Shown one piece after another: positions 31,643 to 42,568 of a DNA stretch of 64,000 nt. The translations under genes and the position numbers were made by a program. This stretch comes from Neopusillimonas aromaticivorans (lineage in GTDB: Bacteria > Pseudomonadota > Gammaproteobacteria > Burkholderiales > Burkholderiaceae_B): contig NZ_CP128233.1 in NCBI RefSeq assembly GCF_030344915.1, positions 310,001 through 374,000 on the forward strand, in the 5' to 3' direction. Within the stretch, counting starts at the first letter, position 1. The number at the start of each line of letters is the position of its first letter. The notes under the pieces were generated by a model. It saw nothing but the letters and a program-made list of their open reading frames with translations, ran no database searches and had not been told where the DNA came from.

Positions 31643-31719
31643 TACAGGCGAAGGAATTCCGGTTTACAAAACGCTCGACATTCTCGCATGGTTCGCGCCG
31701 AATGTCTAACACTCTTCTG

Positions 31720-31738
31720 TCTTATATAAGATATAAGA
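31720..31738. promoter_or_regulatory. TATAAGA repeats between the GntR gene and mdh, possible operator
   Basis: TCTTATATAAGA (31720-31731) is a perfect 12-nt palindrome and is followed at once by a second TATAAGA (31732-31738). It sits in the divergent GntR/mdh spacer, 93 nt from the mdh ATG, the usual place for an autoregulatory GntR operator. Confidence 0.5.
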
Positions 31739-31830
31739 TGTTTGACTACCGCTGCAATTTCCTCTAACCTTCAAACCCATTAAAATCGTGATTTAGTGTC
31801 TTCTTTTTCACCCTCACCGGAGATTTGTTC

Positions 31831-32817
31831 ATGTCCAAACCCGCCATGCGTGTCGCCGTCACCGGCGCTGCCGGTCAAATTGGTTACGCCCTGCTGTTCC
31901 GCATCGCCTCGGGCGAAATGCTGGGCAAAGACCAGCCAGTCATCCTTCAGTTGCTTGAAATCCCTGACGAAAAAGCTCAAAAGGCGCTTAAAGGCGTCAT
32001 GATGGAACTGGATGACTGCGCTTTCCCGCTGCTCCAGGGCATGACCGCTCATAGTGACCCACGCGAAGCCTTCAAAGATGTCGACGTGGCACTGCTGGTA
32101 GGTTCGCGTCCGCGCGGCCCCGGCATGGAACGCAAAGACCTTCTGAAAGTCAACGCGGAAATCTTCAAGGTTCAGGGTAAAGCACTGAACGACGTTGCAA
32201 GCCGCAACGTCAAGGTACTGGTTGTCGGCAACCCCGCCAACACCAACGCCTACATTGCCATGAAATCGGCCCCCGATCTGCCAGCCAAGAACTTCACCGC
32301 CATGTTGCGCCTTGACCACAACCGTGCGTTGTCGCAACTGGCAGCAAAATCGGGCAAAAAAGTCGCTGATATTGAAAACCTTATCGTATGGGGCAACCAC
32401 TCGCCCACAATGTACCCCGATATCCGTTTTGCCACAGCCAACGGCGACAAACTCGCCCAGGTCATCAACGACGACGCATGGAACCGCGATACCTTCATCC
32501 CCACCGTGGGCAAGCGTGGTGCCGCCATCATCGAAGCCCGCGGCCTGTCATCAGCAGCATCCGCAGCCAACGCGGCCATTGACCACATCCGTGACTGGGT
32601 TCTGGGCTCGAACGGCAAATGGGTCACCATGGGTATTCCTTCCGACGGTTCCTATGGCATCCCCGAAGGCATTGTTTACGGCTTCCCCGTCACGACACAA
32701 AACGGCGAATACACCCTCGTTCAAGGTCTTGAAATCGACGCCTTCTCGCGCGAACGCATGGACAACACTCTGAACGAATTGCTCGAAGAGCGCGACGGCG
32801 TCAAAGACCTGCTGTAA
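31831..32817 (+). CDS. mdh: Malate dehydrogenase (NAD)
   Basis: Oxidises malate to oxaloacetate. Intact, 329 residues from ATG 31831, preceded by CCGGAGA. NAD-binding GAAGQIGYALLFRIASGEML, substrate Arg loop SRPRGPGMERKDLL, catalytic Asp/His in LRLDHNRALSQLA and VWGNHSPTMYPD. This is the long, cytosolic-like MDH form usual in betaproteobacteria. Divergent from the GntR regulator; acnB follows. Confidence 0.96.
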   Translation: MSKPAMRVAVTGAAGQIGYALLFRIASGEMLGKDQPVILQLLEIPDEKAQKALKGVMMELDDCAFPLLQGMTAHSDPREAFKDVDVALLVGSRPRGPGMERKDLLKVNAEIFKVQGKALNDVASRNVKVLVVGNPANTNAYIAMKSAPDLPAKNFTAMLRLDHNRALSQLAAKSGKKVADIENLIVWGNHSPTMYPDIRFATANGDKLAQVINDDAWNRDTFIPTVGKRGAAIIEARGLSSAASAANAAIDHIRDWVLGSNGKWVTMGIPSDGSYGIPEGIVYGFPVTTQNGEYTLVQGLEIDAFSRERMDNTLNELLEERDGVKDLL

Positions 32818-32850
32818 GTCGCTTGTTGCCAAACCGGTCAAACCATCCAC

Positions 32851-32894
32851 CGGGGACAAATCCCGGTCAGACGGGGTTTGTCCCCGTTCGTTTT
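32851..32894 (+). terminator. Terminator after mdh
   Basis: Stem CGGGGACAAATCCC with partner GGGGTTTGTCCCCG, followed by TTCGTTTT. A second GC-rich hairpin (AGCAGCCCC.. ..GGGCTGC, about 32910-32945) follows before acnB, so mdh and acnB probably have separate transcripts. Confidence 0.75.
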
Positions 32895-32983
32895 ACCGGT
32901 CGCAATAAAAAGCAGCCCCGCGTCGCGATCCGGCGCCCGGGCTGCATTTGAATTTTTCCAACCCTACACAAAGGGCACGTCAC

Positions 32984-35566
32984 ATGCTGGATACATACCG
33001 CCAACACGTTGCCGAGCGCGCTGCGCTGGGCATCCCCCGCTTCCCCTGTCGGCTCAGCAAACCGCTGAACTGATCGAACTGCTCAAGAACCCGCCTGCCG
33101 GCGAAGAAGCCTTCCTGGTCGATCTCATCACCCACCGCGTTCCTGCCGGCGTTGACGACGCCGCAAAAGTCAAGGCATCGTACCTGGCTGCTGTGGCGTT
33201 CGGCACCGAAAAATGCCCCTGATCAGCGCAGAAAAGGCCACCGAGTTGCTCGGCACCATGCTGGGCGGCTACAACATTCACCCTCTGGTCGAACTGCTTG
33301 ACAATAACGCCCTTGCTTCTGTTGCCGCCGAAGGCCTGAAGCACACCCTGCTGATGTTTGACGCGTTCCACGACGTTCAGGAAAAAGCAGAAAAAGGCAA
33401 TGCATTTGCCAAGGAAATCATGCAAAGCTGGGCTGACGCTGAATGGTTCACCAGCAAGCCTGAAGTTCCCGAAAGCATGACCGTTACAGTATTCAAGGTA
33501 ACCGGTGAAACCAATACCGACGACCTGTCGCCTGCACCCGATGCCTGGAGTCGTCCCGACATCCCTCTGCACGCGTTGGCCATGCTCAAGAACCCGCGTC
33601 CCGGTATCGAGCCTGACGAGCCCGGCAAGGTTGGCCCGGTCAAGTTCCTGGAAAGCCTGAAAGAAAAAGGCCACCAGATCGCCTACGTCGGTGACGTCGT
33701 TGGCACGGGTTCGTCCCGCAAATCGGCAACCAATTCAGTATTGTGGTTCACCGGCCAGGACATCCCCTTCGTACCCAACAAACGCTTTGGTGGCGTGTGT
33801 CTTGGCAGCAAAATTGCCCCGATCTTCTACAACACGATGGAAGACGCCGGTGCCCTGCCTATTGAACTGGACGTTTCCCAGATGGAAACCGGCGACGTGA
33901 TCGAGCTTCGCCCCTATGACGGCAAAGCCCTGAAAAATGGTCAGGTCATTGCCGAATTCCAGGTCAAATCAGATGTTCTGTTCGACGAAGTTCGTGCTGG
34001 TGGGCGTATCCCCTGATTATCGGCCGGGGCCTGACCGCCAAAGCCCGTGAAGCTCTGGGGCTGCCCGCATCCACGCTGTTCCGTCTGCCACAAACACCTG
34101 CCGATTCCGGCAAGGGTTTCACGCTGGCCCAGAAGATGGTGGGTCGTGCCTGTGGTTTGCCTGAAGGTCGCGGCATCCGTCCGGGTACCTACTGCGAACC
34201 CAAAATGACTTCGGTCGGCAGCCAGGACACCACTGGCCCCATGACTCGCGACGAACTCAAAGACCTGGCCTGCCTGGGCTTCTCGGCCGATCTGGTCATG
34301 CAGTCGTTCTGTCACACGGCCGCCTACCCGAAACCCGTCGACGTCAAGACACACCACGAACTGCCCGAATTCATCAGCACCCGCGGTGGTATTTCGTTGC
34401 GCCCGGCCGACGGCATCATCCACTCGTGGCTGAATCGCATGTTGCTGCCTGACACCGTCGGTACCGGTGGCGACTCGCATACCCGCTTCCCCATCGGCAT
34501 CAGCTTCCCTGCAGGCTCAGGCCTGGTGGCTTTTGCTGCCGCCACCGGCGTCATGCCGCTGGACATGCCCGAGTCGGTTCTGGTTCGCTTCAAGGGCAAA
34601 ATGCAGCCTGGCGTTACCTTGCGCGATCTGGTCAATGCAATCCCCTTGTACGCGATCAAGCAAGGTCTTCTGACCGTTGAGAAAAAAGGCAAGAAGAACA
34701 TTTTCTCGGGCCGTATTCTTGAAATTGAAGGCTTGCCCGACCTGAAGATTGAACAGGCTTTCGAACTGACTGACGCCTCGGCAGAGCGCTCGGCTGCTGC
34801 ATGTACCGTTCGCCTGAACAAAGAACCCATCATCGAATACATCAACAGCAACATCACCATGCTGAAGTGGATGATTGCCAACGGTTACCAAGACCAGCGT
34901 ACCATCGCCCGTCGCATCAAGGCGATGGAAGCCTGGCTGGCCAACCCGCAGCTGCTTGAGCCCGATGCCGACGCTGAATACGCAGCGGTCATCGATATTG
35001 ACCTGTCCGAGATCACTGAGCCTATCGTTGCCTGCCCGAACGATCCGGATGATGTCAAAACCATGTCTGAAGTTGCCGGCACCCCGATCGACGAAGTGTT
35101 TATCGGCAGCTGCATGACCAACATCGGTCACTTCCGTGCGGCGTCCAAACTGCTTGAAAACAAGCGTGACATTCCTGTACGCCTGTGGGTGGCTCCGCCC
35201 ACCAAGATGGACCAGCAGCAACTGACTGAAGAAGGCCACTACGGCGTTCTGGGTTCGGCCGGTGCGCGCATGGAAATGCCGGGTTGTTCACTGTGCATGG
35301 GTAACCAGGCACAGGTTCGCGAAGGTGCAACCGTCATGTCGACCAGCACCCGTAACTTCCCCAACCGCCTGGGCAAGAACACCAACGTGTTCCTGGGCTC
35401 AGCCGAACTGGCGGCTATTTGCTCGCGCCTCGGTCGCATTCCGACCAAGGAAGAGTATCTGGCCGATATGGGTATTCTGGACAAAAACAGCAGCGACATT
35501 TATCGCTACATGAACTTTGACCAGATCGAAGACTTCCAGAAGGTCGCTGACACGGTCAAGCTGTAA
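32984..35566 (+). CDS. acnB: Bifunctional aconitate hydratase 2 / 2-methylisocitrate dehydratase, frameshifted in this sequence
   Basis: Isomerises citrate and isocitrate, and hydrates 2-methylaconitate. About 862 residues after repair, the AcnB length. N-terminal HEAT-like domain (MLDTYRQHVAERAALGI), swivel domain (GDVVGTGSSRKSATNSVLWF), and the catalytic region with DTVGTGGDSHTRFPIGISF; 4Fe-4S ligands are in IGSCMTNIGHFR and MPGCSLCMGNQ. Three C-run breaks: 33034-33038 (restores GIPPLPLSAQQTAEL), 33216-33219 (restores EKCPLISAEKATELL) and 34010-34013 (restores GRIPLIIGRGLTAKA). Together these would make an essential TCA enzyme null, which argues for sequence error. Confidence 0.95.
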
Positions 35567-35586
35567 CCTGACCGGTCGTTAAGCCG

Positions 35587-35620
35587 ATCCCCCGCGCAGC
35601 ATTGCGCGGGGGATTTTTAT
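35587..35620 (+). terminator. Terminator after acnB
   Basis: Perfect 12-bp stem ATCCCCCGCGCA / TGCGCGGGGGAT with loop GCAT, followed by a T-run. Confidence 0.93.
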
Positions 35621-35666
35621 TTGCCGCTCGCGGTACACTAGCGTTCTCTGAATTTTGTATTGCACC

Positions 35667-36823
35667 ATGTCCATTTCGTTAAAACCCGGCGCAGGTCGCC
35701 TGCCTGCCGATGCCCGTCGGCTTATGGCGCTTACCGAGGCTCTGGCCCTTTCAGGCAGCCGCGTCGAAGATATCTATTGGGAAAACCAGATTACCGCCGT
35801 GCTGAACAAGCTGCTCAAGGGCAAGGCCAACCGGCATATCGAATCGGCCCTTGAAGCCTTGGTACCCGAGCGAATGGCCGCGTATGAGATCCTGGTTGAA
35901 ATGGCCGAAACCTGTTCTGAATCAGCCCTGTTATCTATCGGCGAACAGGACTACGACGTGCTGTTGTTCTCGGCTCCCCTGCTGGTCTGGACCCGCTATC
36001 AGTTGCCCTTGCCTTCAGTCATGAGTGCCAAAGATGCCGATACAATTACAAAAGCACTGCACGACTGCGTACTGGCCCCTGATGTCAAGCTTGCGCTTTT
36101 GCCAGAAATCGTCAGCTTCGAGCAAATGCCTCAAACGTTCCAGGAAACGGCACGACTGACCCAGCAACTGGGCCAAAAGGCACTGGGAAAAAGGCTTCTG
36201 CACCCGAAATCCGGCCCATGACCAACACCGAAGGCATGCTGGCCGATGCCCGCTTTATCGTTGGCGCCGTGGCTGTCCCCAAAGGCCAGCCTGTATTCTG
36301 CTGGCAGACCACCGGCGAAGACGTTGTCGCCGAACGCCAGGCCTGTCTGCAGAAATGGCAAGCGGCCATAACCACAGTCGTACAAAACCGTTATACCGCT
36401 TGTGCTGTTGACTATCTTCAGCCCGATGCCTACTACGTCAACAGCCGCGAGGCCGATCGCCGGATCCGCCCGCTCGCTCTGAAGTCGGCCGTTATCTGGC
36501 TCCAGAATGCCGCCAACCTCAGGGGGCCTGAACTTCAGGCCGCCATCATAGGCTGCGGTGAATCGGTGGTTGAAGAATATCGGGTCGGGTTCACGACACG
36601 GCACAGCAACCAGGTGATTTACGGTTGCGTCTGGCCCATCCTTAGCAAAGAAGAAGCCGCAAGTACACAAGGTGACCCGCAGCAGCTCAGTATCCCTGAA
36701 GAAATCGCGGCTCATCTGGCCGAAGTCGGCATCAACGACGTCAAGCAAATTGCCGGTCTTGGTACAACCGAAATCTGCGAAGACTGCGGCGCACCTTTTT
36801 CCCGAATGCGCAAGGTGAAATGA
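35667..36823 (+). CDS. DUF2863 family protein, frameshifted in this sequence
   Basis: Betaproteobacteria-specific family of unknown function, about 385 residues after repair. It begins MSISLKPGAGRLPADARRLM, has SGSRVEDIYWENQI and SFEQMPQTFQETARL, and ends CEDCGAPFSRMRKVK, where the CxxC could bind a metal. A missing A in the run 36188-36192 breaks the frame; repair joins LGQKALGKKASAPEIRP to MTNTEGMLADARFIVG. No signal peptide or membrane helix. It sits between acnB and earP. Function cannot be predicted from sequence. Confidence 0.8.
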
Positions 36824-36934
36824 TGCATCCCGAGCTTCCCGAAGAAACAGACCTGGAGCCTCGGCATTTCCATTGACCCCTGCTGCTTCGCGCGCCTGCG
36901 GCGAGCGAAGCGGTAACTACAGTCGGTCCAGCGC

Positions 36935-38040
36935 ATGCGTTTCGATATTTTTTGTCGTGTAATCGATAACTTCGGTGATATTGGCGTGTGCTGGCGACTG
37001 GCCCGGCACCTGACCGCTCGGTCACCGCAGCATCACATCACCCTCTGGGTCGATGACATTGGACGCTTCCAGTCTATCGAACCTGCCGTCAAACATCAGG
37101 CGGTTCAATCACTGACTCCGTCCATCACCCTGGTGCATTGGACCCCCGATGTGTCGATGCGTGAACCGGGTGACGTTGTCATTGAGGCCTTCAGTTGCGA
37201 CCCTCCTCCCGCCTTCGTACGTGCCATGGCGGCGCGCAACAGCCTATGGATAAATCTTGAGTATCTGAGCGCCGAATCGTGGGTGGAAGGTTGCCATGGG
37301 TTACCGTCGCTACAGCCTGACAGCCTGAGGAAATTCTTTTACTTCCCCGGGTTCACGACACGGACGGGCGGGCTGTTGCGCGAAGACGGTTTGCTGCAAA
37401 AACGCAACCGCTGGTTGCAGCAACCTGCCAAACGCTGGGAACTGCTAAGGCATTTAGGCGTGCCTGGCAGCGCCATTGAGTCTTTGCAAACTACAGGCCG
37501 TCTGGCTTTCCTTTTGGTTATCCAAGCGCCCCTGTACACGCCCTGATCAACGCATTGGCTGAATCACAAACGCACTGGGTACTCCTTATCCCGGAAGGTC
37601 TTTATCCCGAAGTCCAATCACCTGCCGATACGGCCCTGCAGGCCGTCCGCATTCCTTTTGTAACGCAAGACGATTTCGACACGATTCTCTGGAGCAGCGA
37701 CCTTAATTTCGTGCGTGGGGAAGATTCTGTCATCAGGGCGTTATGGGCAGGCAAGCCGTTGGTCTGGCAAATTTACGAACAAGAAGAACGCGCCCACATC
37801 ATTAAACTGCGTGCCTGGCTGGCATCCAGCCCCTACCCCGAAAGTGTGCACTCGCTGATGCTGAACTGGAACACCGGACAAACCGGAGCCGCGCAAAGCA
37901 GCCTGGCCAACCTGATTGACGGCCCTGCCTGGGAACCATGGAAAACCTCAGCGATGGATTGGGCTGAACAACTGGCCAACCAACCGGCCTTGGCCGCCAG
38001 CCTGGAAGCTTTTTGCGCGAAAAATTGGCAAACACGCTAA
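36935..38040 (+). CDS. earP: EF-P arginine rhamnosyltransferase EarP, frameshifted in this sequence
   Basis: Inverting GT-B glycosyltransferase that adds rhamnose from dTDP-rhamnose to Arg32 of elongation factor P. N-terminal IDNFGDIGVCWRLARHL includes the two acidic residues (here Asp11 and Asp15) matching catalytic aspartates of characterised EarP; the C-terminal NFVRGEDSVIRALWAGKPLV followed by WQIY binds the nucleotide sugar. A missing T in the run 37512-37515 breaks the frame; repair gives LAFLFGYPSAPVHALINALA. About 369 residues. efp follows 72 nt downstream and carries the matching acceptor Arg. Confidence 0.93.
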
Positions 38041-38112
38041 AATAGCGGGCTTTGTATCAACGCTTTGGCCTGGCAGGGTAACCCAAGCGAAAATTTCCCC
38101 GGAGTTTATCTG

Positions 38113-38670
38113 ATGAAAACCGCACAAGAATTGCGCGTAGGTAACGTCGTCATGGTTAGTGGCGAGCCGCTGGTTGTCCAGAAGGCTGAATATAACAAGT
38201 CGGGTCGTAACTCGGCCGTAGTAAAGCTCAAGTTCAAGAACCTGTTGTCGGGTTCGGGCAGCGAGTCGGTTTCCAAGGCCGACGAAAAGTTCGATATCGT
38301 CATTCTCGACAAAAAAGAGTGCACTTATTCGTATTTCGCCGACCCCATGTATGTTTTCATGGACCAGGAATACAACCAGTACGAAGTTGAAGCCGACAGC
38401 ATGGGCGATTCGCTTGACTACCTGGAAGAAGGCATGACCGTCGAAGTCGTCTTCTACGATGGCCGCGCCATCTCGGTAGAACTTCCCACCATCATCGTAC
38501 GTGAAATCACGTACACCGAGCCCGCTGTCAAGGGCGATACTTCGGGTAAAGTCCTGAAGCCCGCAAAGATCAATACGGGCAAAGAAATCGCCGTACCGCT
38601 GTTCTGCAATCTGGGTGACAAAATCGAAATCGACACCCGTACTGGCGAGTACCGCAGCCGCGTCATGTAA
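38113..38670 (+). CDS. efp: Elongation factor P (Arg32 type)
   Basis: Rescues ribosomes stalled at polyproline. Intact, 185 residues from ATG 38113; CCGGAG lies just upstream. Three beta-barrel domains. The acceptor loop is NKSGRNSAVV, with Arg at position 32, the EarP-type modification residue rather than the Lys of the EpmA/EpmB system. C-terminal LFCNLGDKIEIDTRTGEYRS is the EF-P signature. An AAAATAGCGGGC element at about 38039-38050 overlaps the earP stop and may be its own promoter -10 region. Confidence 0.96.
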   Translation: MKTAQELRVGNVVMVSGEPLVVQKAEYNKSGRNSAVVKLKFKNLLSGSGSESVSKADEKFDIVILDKKECTYSYFADPMYVFMDQEYNQYEVEADSMGDSLDYLEEGMTVEVVFYDGRAISVELPTIIVREITYTEPAVKGDTSGKVLKPAKINTGKEIAVPLFCNLGDKIEIDTRTGEYRSRVM

Positions 38671-38730
38671 TGAAGCAGATATGCCGGCGTCAGTATGACG
38701 CCGTCGACACAACCGTTATGCAAGCGGTTA

Positions 38731-38772
38731 TTGGCAACAAAAAAGCCCCGCATGGGGCTTTTTTGTTGCCAA
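38731..38772. terminator. Terminator after efp
   Basis: Inverted repeat of about 19 bp, TTGGCAACAAAAAAGCCCC / GGGGCTTTTTTGTTGCCAA, around CGCAT-type loop bases. T-runs occur on both strands, so it also serves the convergent DUF1178 gene. Confidence 0.93.
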
Positions 38773-38829
38773 TCGAACCTGTTTTCCGGGCCCGGACCGC
38801 AGATAGCAGGCGTATTGATGAATAGCAAA

Positions 38830-39339
38830 TTACTGCATGCGGTCATCGTCAAGGTAATCGGGTATCGGCAATATGGTAACCCCTTCTTCAGCCAGCGTTT
38901 CACGCTCTTCGGGCGTAGCGGTACCCCGAATGGCACGCTCGGTGGTTTCGCCATGATGCATGCGCAAGGCTTCTTCAGCGAAGCGGGGGCCGACATTTTC
39001 GGTGTTGCGCACGATCTCGCGTACCTTATGCATGATCTGGGCCTGTAACTGGGCCAACTGCTCGGTAGCCGGCGCCGCCAACTGCCGGTCTTGGGACACC
39101 CCAGTTGCTGGCAAGGACGCCGACACAGCCGACGGCTGGACTTCGGACACCGGCAGATTACGGGAACGGCTACGACTGATACGCGAAGCCGTCAGCTTTT
39201 TGGCCACGTTCTGGCTGTTGCATACCGGACACGACAACAAGCCACGCGACAGCTGCGACTCGTAGTTGTCATCAGAACTGAACCATCCTTCAAAAACGTG
39301 GCCCAGTTCACATTGAAGATCGAATACTTTTAATGCCAT
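38830..39339 (-). CDS. DUF1178 family zinc-ribbon-like protein
   Basis: Conserved proteobacterial protein of unknown function, 169 residues, intact. The N-terminus has FDLQCELGHVFEGWFSS and LLSCPVCNSQNVAKKL; the Cys pair plus CxxC resembles a zinc site. The middle is Ser/Ala/Gln-rich and the end is RFAEEALRMHHGETTERAIR, with GTATPEERETLAEEG, the family signature. It is 23 nt downstream of the ABC-transporter ATPase gene. Confidence 0.88.
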   Translation of the reverse strand: MALKVFDLQCELGHVFEGWFSSDDNYESQLSRGLLSCPVCNSQNVAKKLTASRISRSRSRNLPVSEVQPSAVSASLPATGVSQDRQLAAPATEQLAQLQAQIMHKVREIVRNTENVGPRFAEEALRMHHGETTERAIRGTATPEERETLAEEGVTILPIPDYLDDDRMQ

Positions 39340-39362
39340 AGATTCGGATTATAAGCTGGCCC

Positions 39363-41133
39363 TCAAAGGCGCGGCACGGCTTCCAGCAAACGACGGGTTT
39401 GCTCGTGAGCAGGCGCTTGCAGAATTTGTGCGGTCTCACCCATTTCGACAATACGCCCCCCTGCATGATCGCGATCCGGTCAGAGAGATACTCGACCACA
39501 CCAAAATTGTGTGTAATGAACAAATACGCCATATTGAACTCAGCCTGAAGCTCTTGCAGCAACTGGGTGATTTGCGCCTGTACCGACACATCGAGGGCTG
39601 ATGTCGGCTCATCGCACACCAATACGCGGGGTTCAACCGCCAACGCCCGCGCAATGGCAATGCGCTGGCGTTGGCCGCCTGAAAACTCGTGAGGGTAGCG
39701 TCTGACGGTATCGGCCGGTAAACCGACCCGATCGAGCAAGTGTCGTACGCGCCCCGTACGGGTGGCCCTGGACTGATGCGGATGCAGCGCCGCAATCCCT
39801 TCATCAAGGATGTCGCCCACCAGCATGCGCGGGTCAAGCGAAGCGAACGGATCCTGGAACACGATCTGCAAACGACGACGCAGCGCCTTCAGGGCGGCAC
39901 CTTTTGCATCAAGCAACGAATCTTCCCCAGCAATGCCCTGCCTTCGACAAGGGCCGTTTTGTCGAGCAATCGCAGCAACGCCTTGGCCGTCGTGGTCTTG
40001 CCGCAACCGGACTCTCCCAGCAGGGCCAGCGTTTCCCCTGCGTGCAAATCGAAGGACAAGTCATCGACCACCCGCTGTTGCGCAATCACACGACGCAGCA
40101 GCCCTGCGCGTTGGGGATAACTGACGCGCAAGTTCCGGACCGACAGCACAGGTACCTGCCCCGTAAGCGCAAAGGGCTTCACAAAACCTGACGCCTGCTC
40201 GCGAGCAGCACCCGTGCCGGCACGGCCTGACACAGACTCGACAATGACATCCGGCCTGGTGGTATCCGGGTTATGTACGCCCGACACCAGCGACTGACCC
40301 CGCTTTTCAAACGATGGAATCGCGGCCAGCAACGCCCGCGCGTACGGATGCCGAGGCGACGCGAAAAATTCGTCGACGAGCCGGGTTTCAAGAATCTGTC
40401 CATCCTTCATCAAGGCGACCTGATCCGCAACCTGACGCACCACAGCAAGATCGTGCGTGATCAGTAAAATTGCCAGCCCCATTTCCTTCTGGATTTCCGA
40501 CAATAAGGCCAGGATCTGCCCTTGCACGGTGACATCAAGCGCCGTCGTGGGCTCATCGGCGATCAGGACGTCGGGCTCGGCGGCCAACGCAATCGCAATC
40601 ATGATGCGCTGCTTCTGCCCGCCCGAAAACTGGAAGGGAAAATCGTTGAATCGACGCGATGCCTCGGGAATGCCCACCCGCGTCATCCAGAGCACGGCGC
40701 GCTCGCGGGCCTGCCGCTCCCTGAACGGCGTATGGGCCTCGAGCGTTTCGACAATCTGCTGCCCCACCGTCATGACCGGATTCAGACTGGTGGAGGGCTC
40801 TTGAAAAACCATGGCCATACGCCCGCCACGAACCTTTCGCATGGACGCTTCAGGCAGGCGGTTCAGATCCTGATGACCCAGCCAAACCTGACCGGCGGCA
40901 ATGTGACCGGCTTCGGGTAACAACCGCAACAGGGCCAAAGCGGTCATGCTTTTGCCGCAGCCGGACTCACCCACCAAAGCAAAGGTCTCGCCCCGGCGAA
41001 TAGACAACCCCAATTGCTGAACAGCGTCACGGGTGCCCTGATCGGTCTGCAGACGAACCGTCAAGCCCTCGACAGTCAAGGCGCCCTCATCAACGGTCAA
41101 ATCACCTTCCCTGGTTGCAGATGAAAACGTCAT
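39363..41133 (-). CDS. Peptide-type ABC transporter, fused dual ATP-binding protein (YejF/DppDF-like), frameshifted in this sequence
   Basis: Two complete ABC ATPase domains in one chain of about 590 residues. Domain 1: Walker A VGESGCGKSMTALALLRLLP, signature FSGGQKQRIMIAIALA, Walker B DVLIADEPTTALD. Domain 2: Walker A LGESGCGKTTTAKALLRLL, signature FSGGQRQRIAIARALA, Walker B RVLVCDEPTSALDVSVQA. Breaks in C-runs 39925-39928 (restores RALLGEDSLLDAKGAAL) and 39456-39461 (restores IMQGGRIVEMGETAQILQ, true stop at 39363). Its start overlaps the end of the upstream permease gene by 4 nt. The four-gene set matches the YejABEF layout; the substrate, probably peptides, is not shown. Confidence 0.9.
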
Positions 41134-42564
41134 GACGACACCCCACCAGGCGCTGGACGCAAACGCCGCATACGCGGATCAAAGGCCTGCTGCACCGCGT
41201 CGGCAAACAGGTTCGCCGACAAGACCAGTGCAAGCATGAACGCAAAAGCCGTCGCCAGATTCCACCAGATCATGGGGTCACGCGACATTTCCAGCCGTGA
41301 TGCATCAATCATGGTGCCGAAGGACGCCATGCTGGGATCAACCCCGATACCCAGATAGGACAACACGGCCTCATACAATACCAGCCCCGAAAACTGCAGC
41401 ACCATGGTGATCAGGACAATGTGCATGACATTGGGCAACAGATGACGCACCATGATGCGCCAATGGCCCACACCAAATGCCCGCGCGGCCTGAACATACT
41501 CAAGCTCACGCAGCTTGAGAGTTTCAGCACGCAACAAACGACACAAACCGGCCCAGCCTGTGAGCCCAAGGATCAGGCACAACAAAAACAGACGCAGATC
41601 AGCACGAGCCGCAACCGTCGGGAAGGCATCAGGGTGCGTGTCGATATACACCTGCATCATCAACACGCACGCGGCAATCAGCAAAACACCGGGGATTGAG
41701 GTCAGCGTCGTGTAAATATACTGAATGACGTCATCGACACGCCCCTTGAAATAGCCCGCCGAAATGCCAAACAACAAGGCCGGCGGCAGCATGGCCAAAG
41801 TCGTCAAGGTGCCAATGACCATGGCGGTGCGAATGCTCTTCAAGGCCTGACGCAGCACATCGTTGCCGGTGCGATCCGTGCCCAGCACATGGTAATCGGC
41901 TGCCAGCGCCAGCATCACCGCCGTAACCACCAGCACGGCCGACGCTGTCAACCACATGGCTCGCCAGGGCAAGCCACTGCACCCTGACCACCAATGCGAA
42001 AATGCACCACGAAAACTGTCAGCCCTGCGTCGATGGAACGCGCTGAGTAACGCGGCCAGAAACACCGACAGAGACAGCCCGATACCCAGGCCTTTCAGGG
42101 CCCGACTCACCAGATCTGCCTGGTGGCCCGAGTCATCCGAAAGCCGTTTGCCCGCATGGGCCAGTCGCGGGAAGTTTCGCACGGCCTGCCCTTCGACCAG
42201 CAACGTCTCTTTGGTGAATTGATGCAATGCCAGGGTGCCGAATACGTTTTTCGGCTTGCCCCATACGGGTCAACGACATCAGGTCATCAAGCGCAGAGCG
42301 CACCACCGGGGAATACACCACCTCTGGTGAAGGTGCATCGGCAACCGCCGGCAGTACCGGTCGGTAATGGATGGAATCAAGCACGGCAACCACGACAAAC
42401 AGCATCAAGATGACTGCCGAGCACATGGCCGCCGTGGACTGCCCGACACTGCGCCAAGTGGCCCGCAAAGCCGCGCTGCGGCAGACACGCCAGCCGTAAG
42501 CCACCAACGCCACCACCAGCCCGAAAATGAAGACATCCGTCCATAAGAAAACAAATTGAGGCAT
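41130..42564 (-). CDS. Peptide ABC transporter permease 2 (DppC/YejE-like), frameshifted in this sequence
   Basis: Inner-membrane permease of about 479 residues. From ATG 42564 it opens with a membrane helix (MPQFVFLWTDVFIFG) and a second near residue 50, then a soluble loop, another pair of helices and the BPD_transp_1 domain with the EAA loop LRELEYVQAARAFGVGHWRI. Breaks lie in the T-run 42247-42251 and GGG 42233-42235; both are needed to restore EKTYSAPLALHQFTKETLL. The N-terminal extension with an extra periplasmic segment is as in YejE. A further one-base loss at 42586-42589 makes this gene appear fused to the preceding permease. Confidence 0.87.
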
Positions 42565-42568
42565 GGCG

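Noticed and set aside
36880..36915. GCTTCGC...GCGAAGC inverted repeat between the DUF2863 gene and earP as a terminator
   Set aside because: There is no T-tract on either side and the spacer is short; too weak to list as a feature.
38731..38772. Long palindrome as an insertion-sequence end or CRISPR-like repeat
   Set aside because: It is a single copy with T-runs on both arms between convergent genes, so a bidirectional terminator explains it. No spaced repeat array was seen anywhere in the window.
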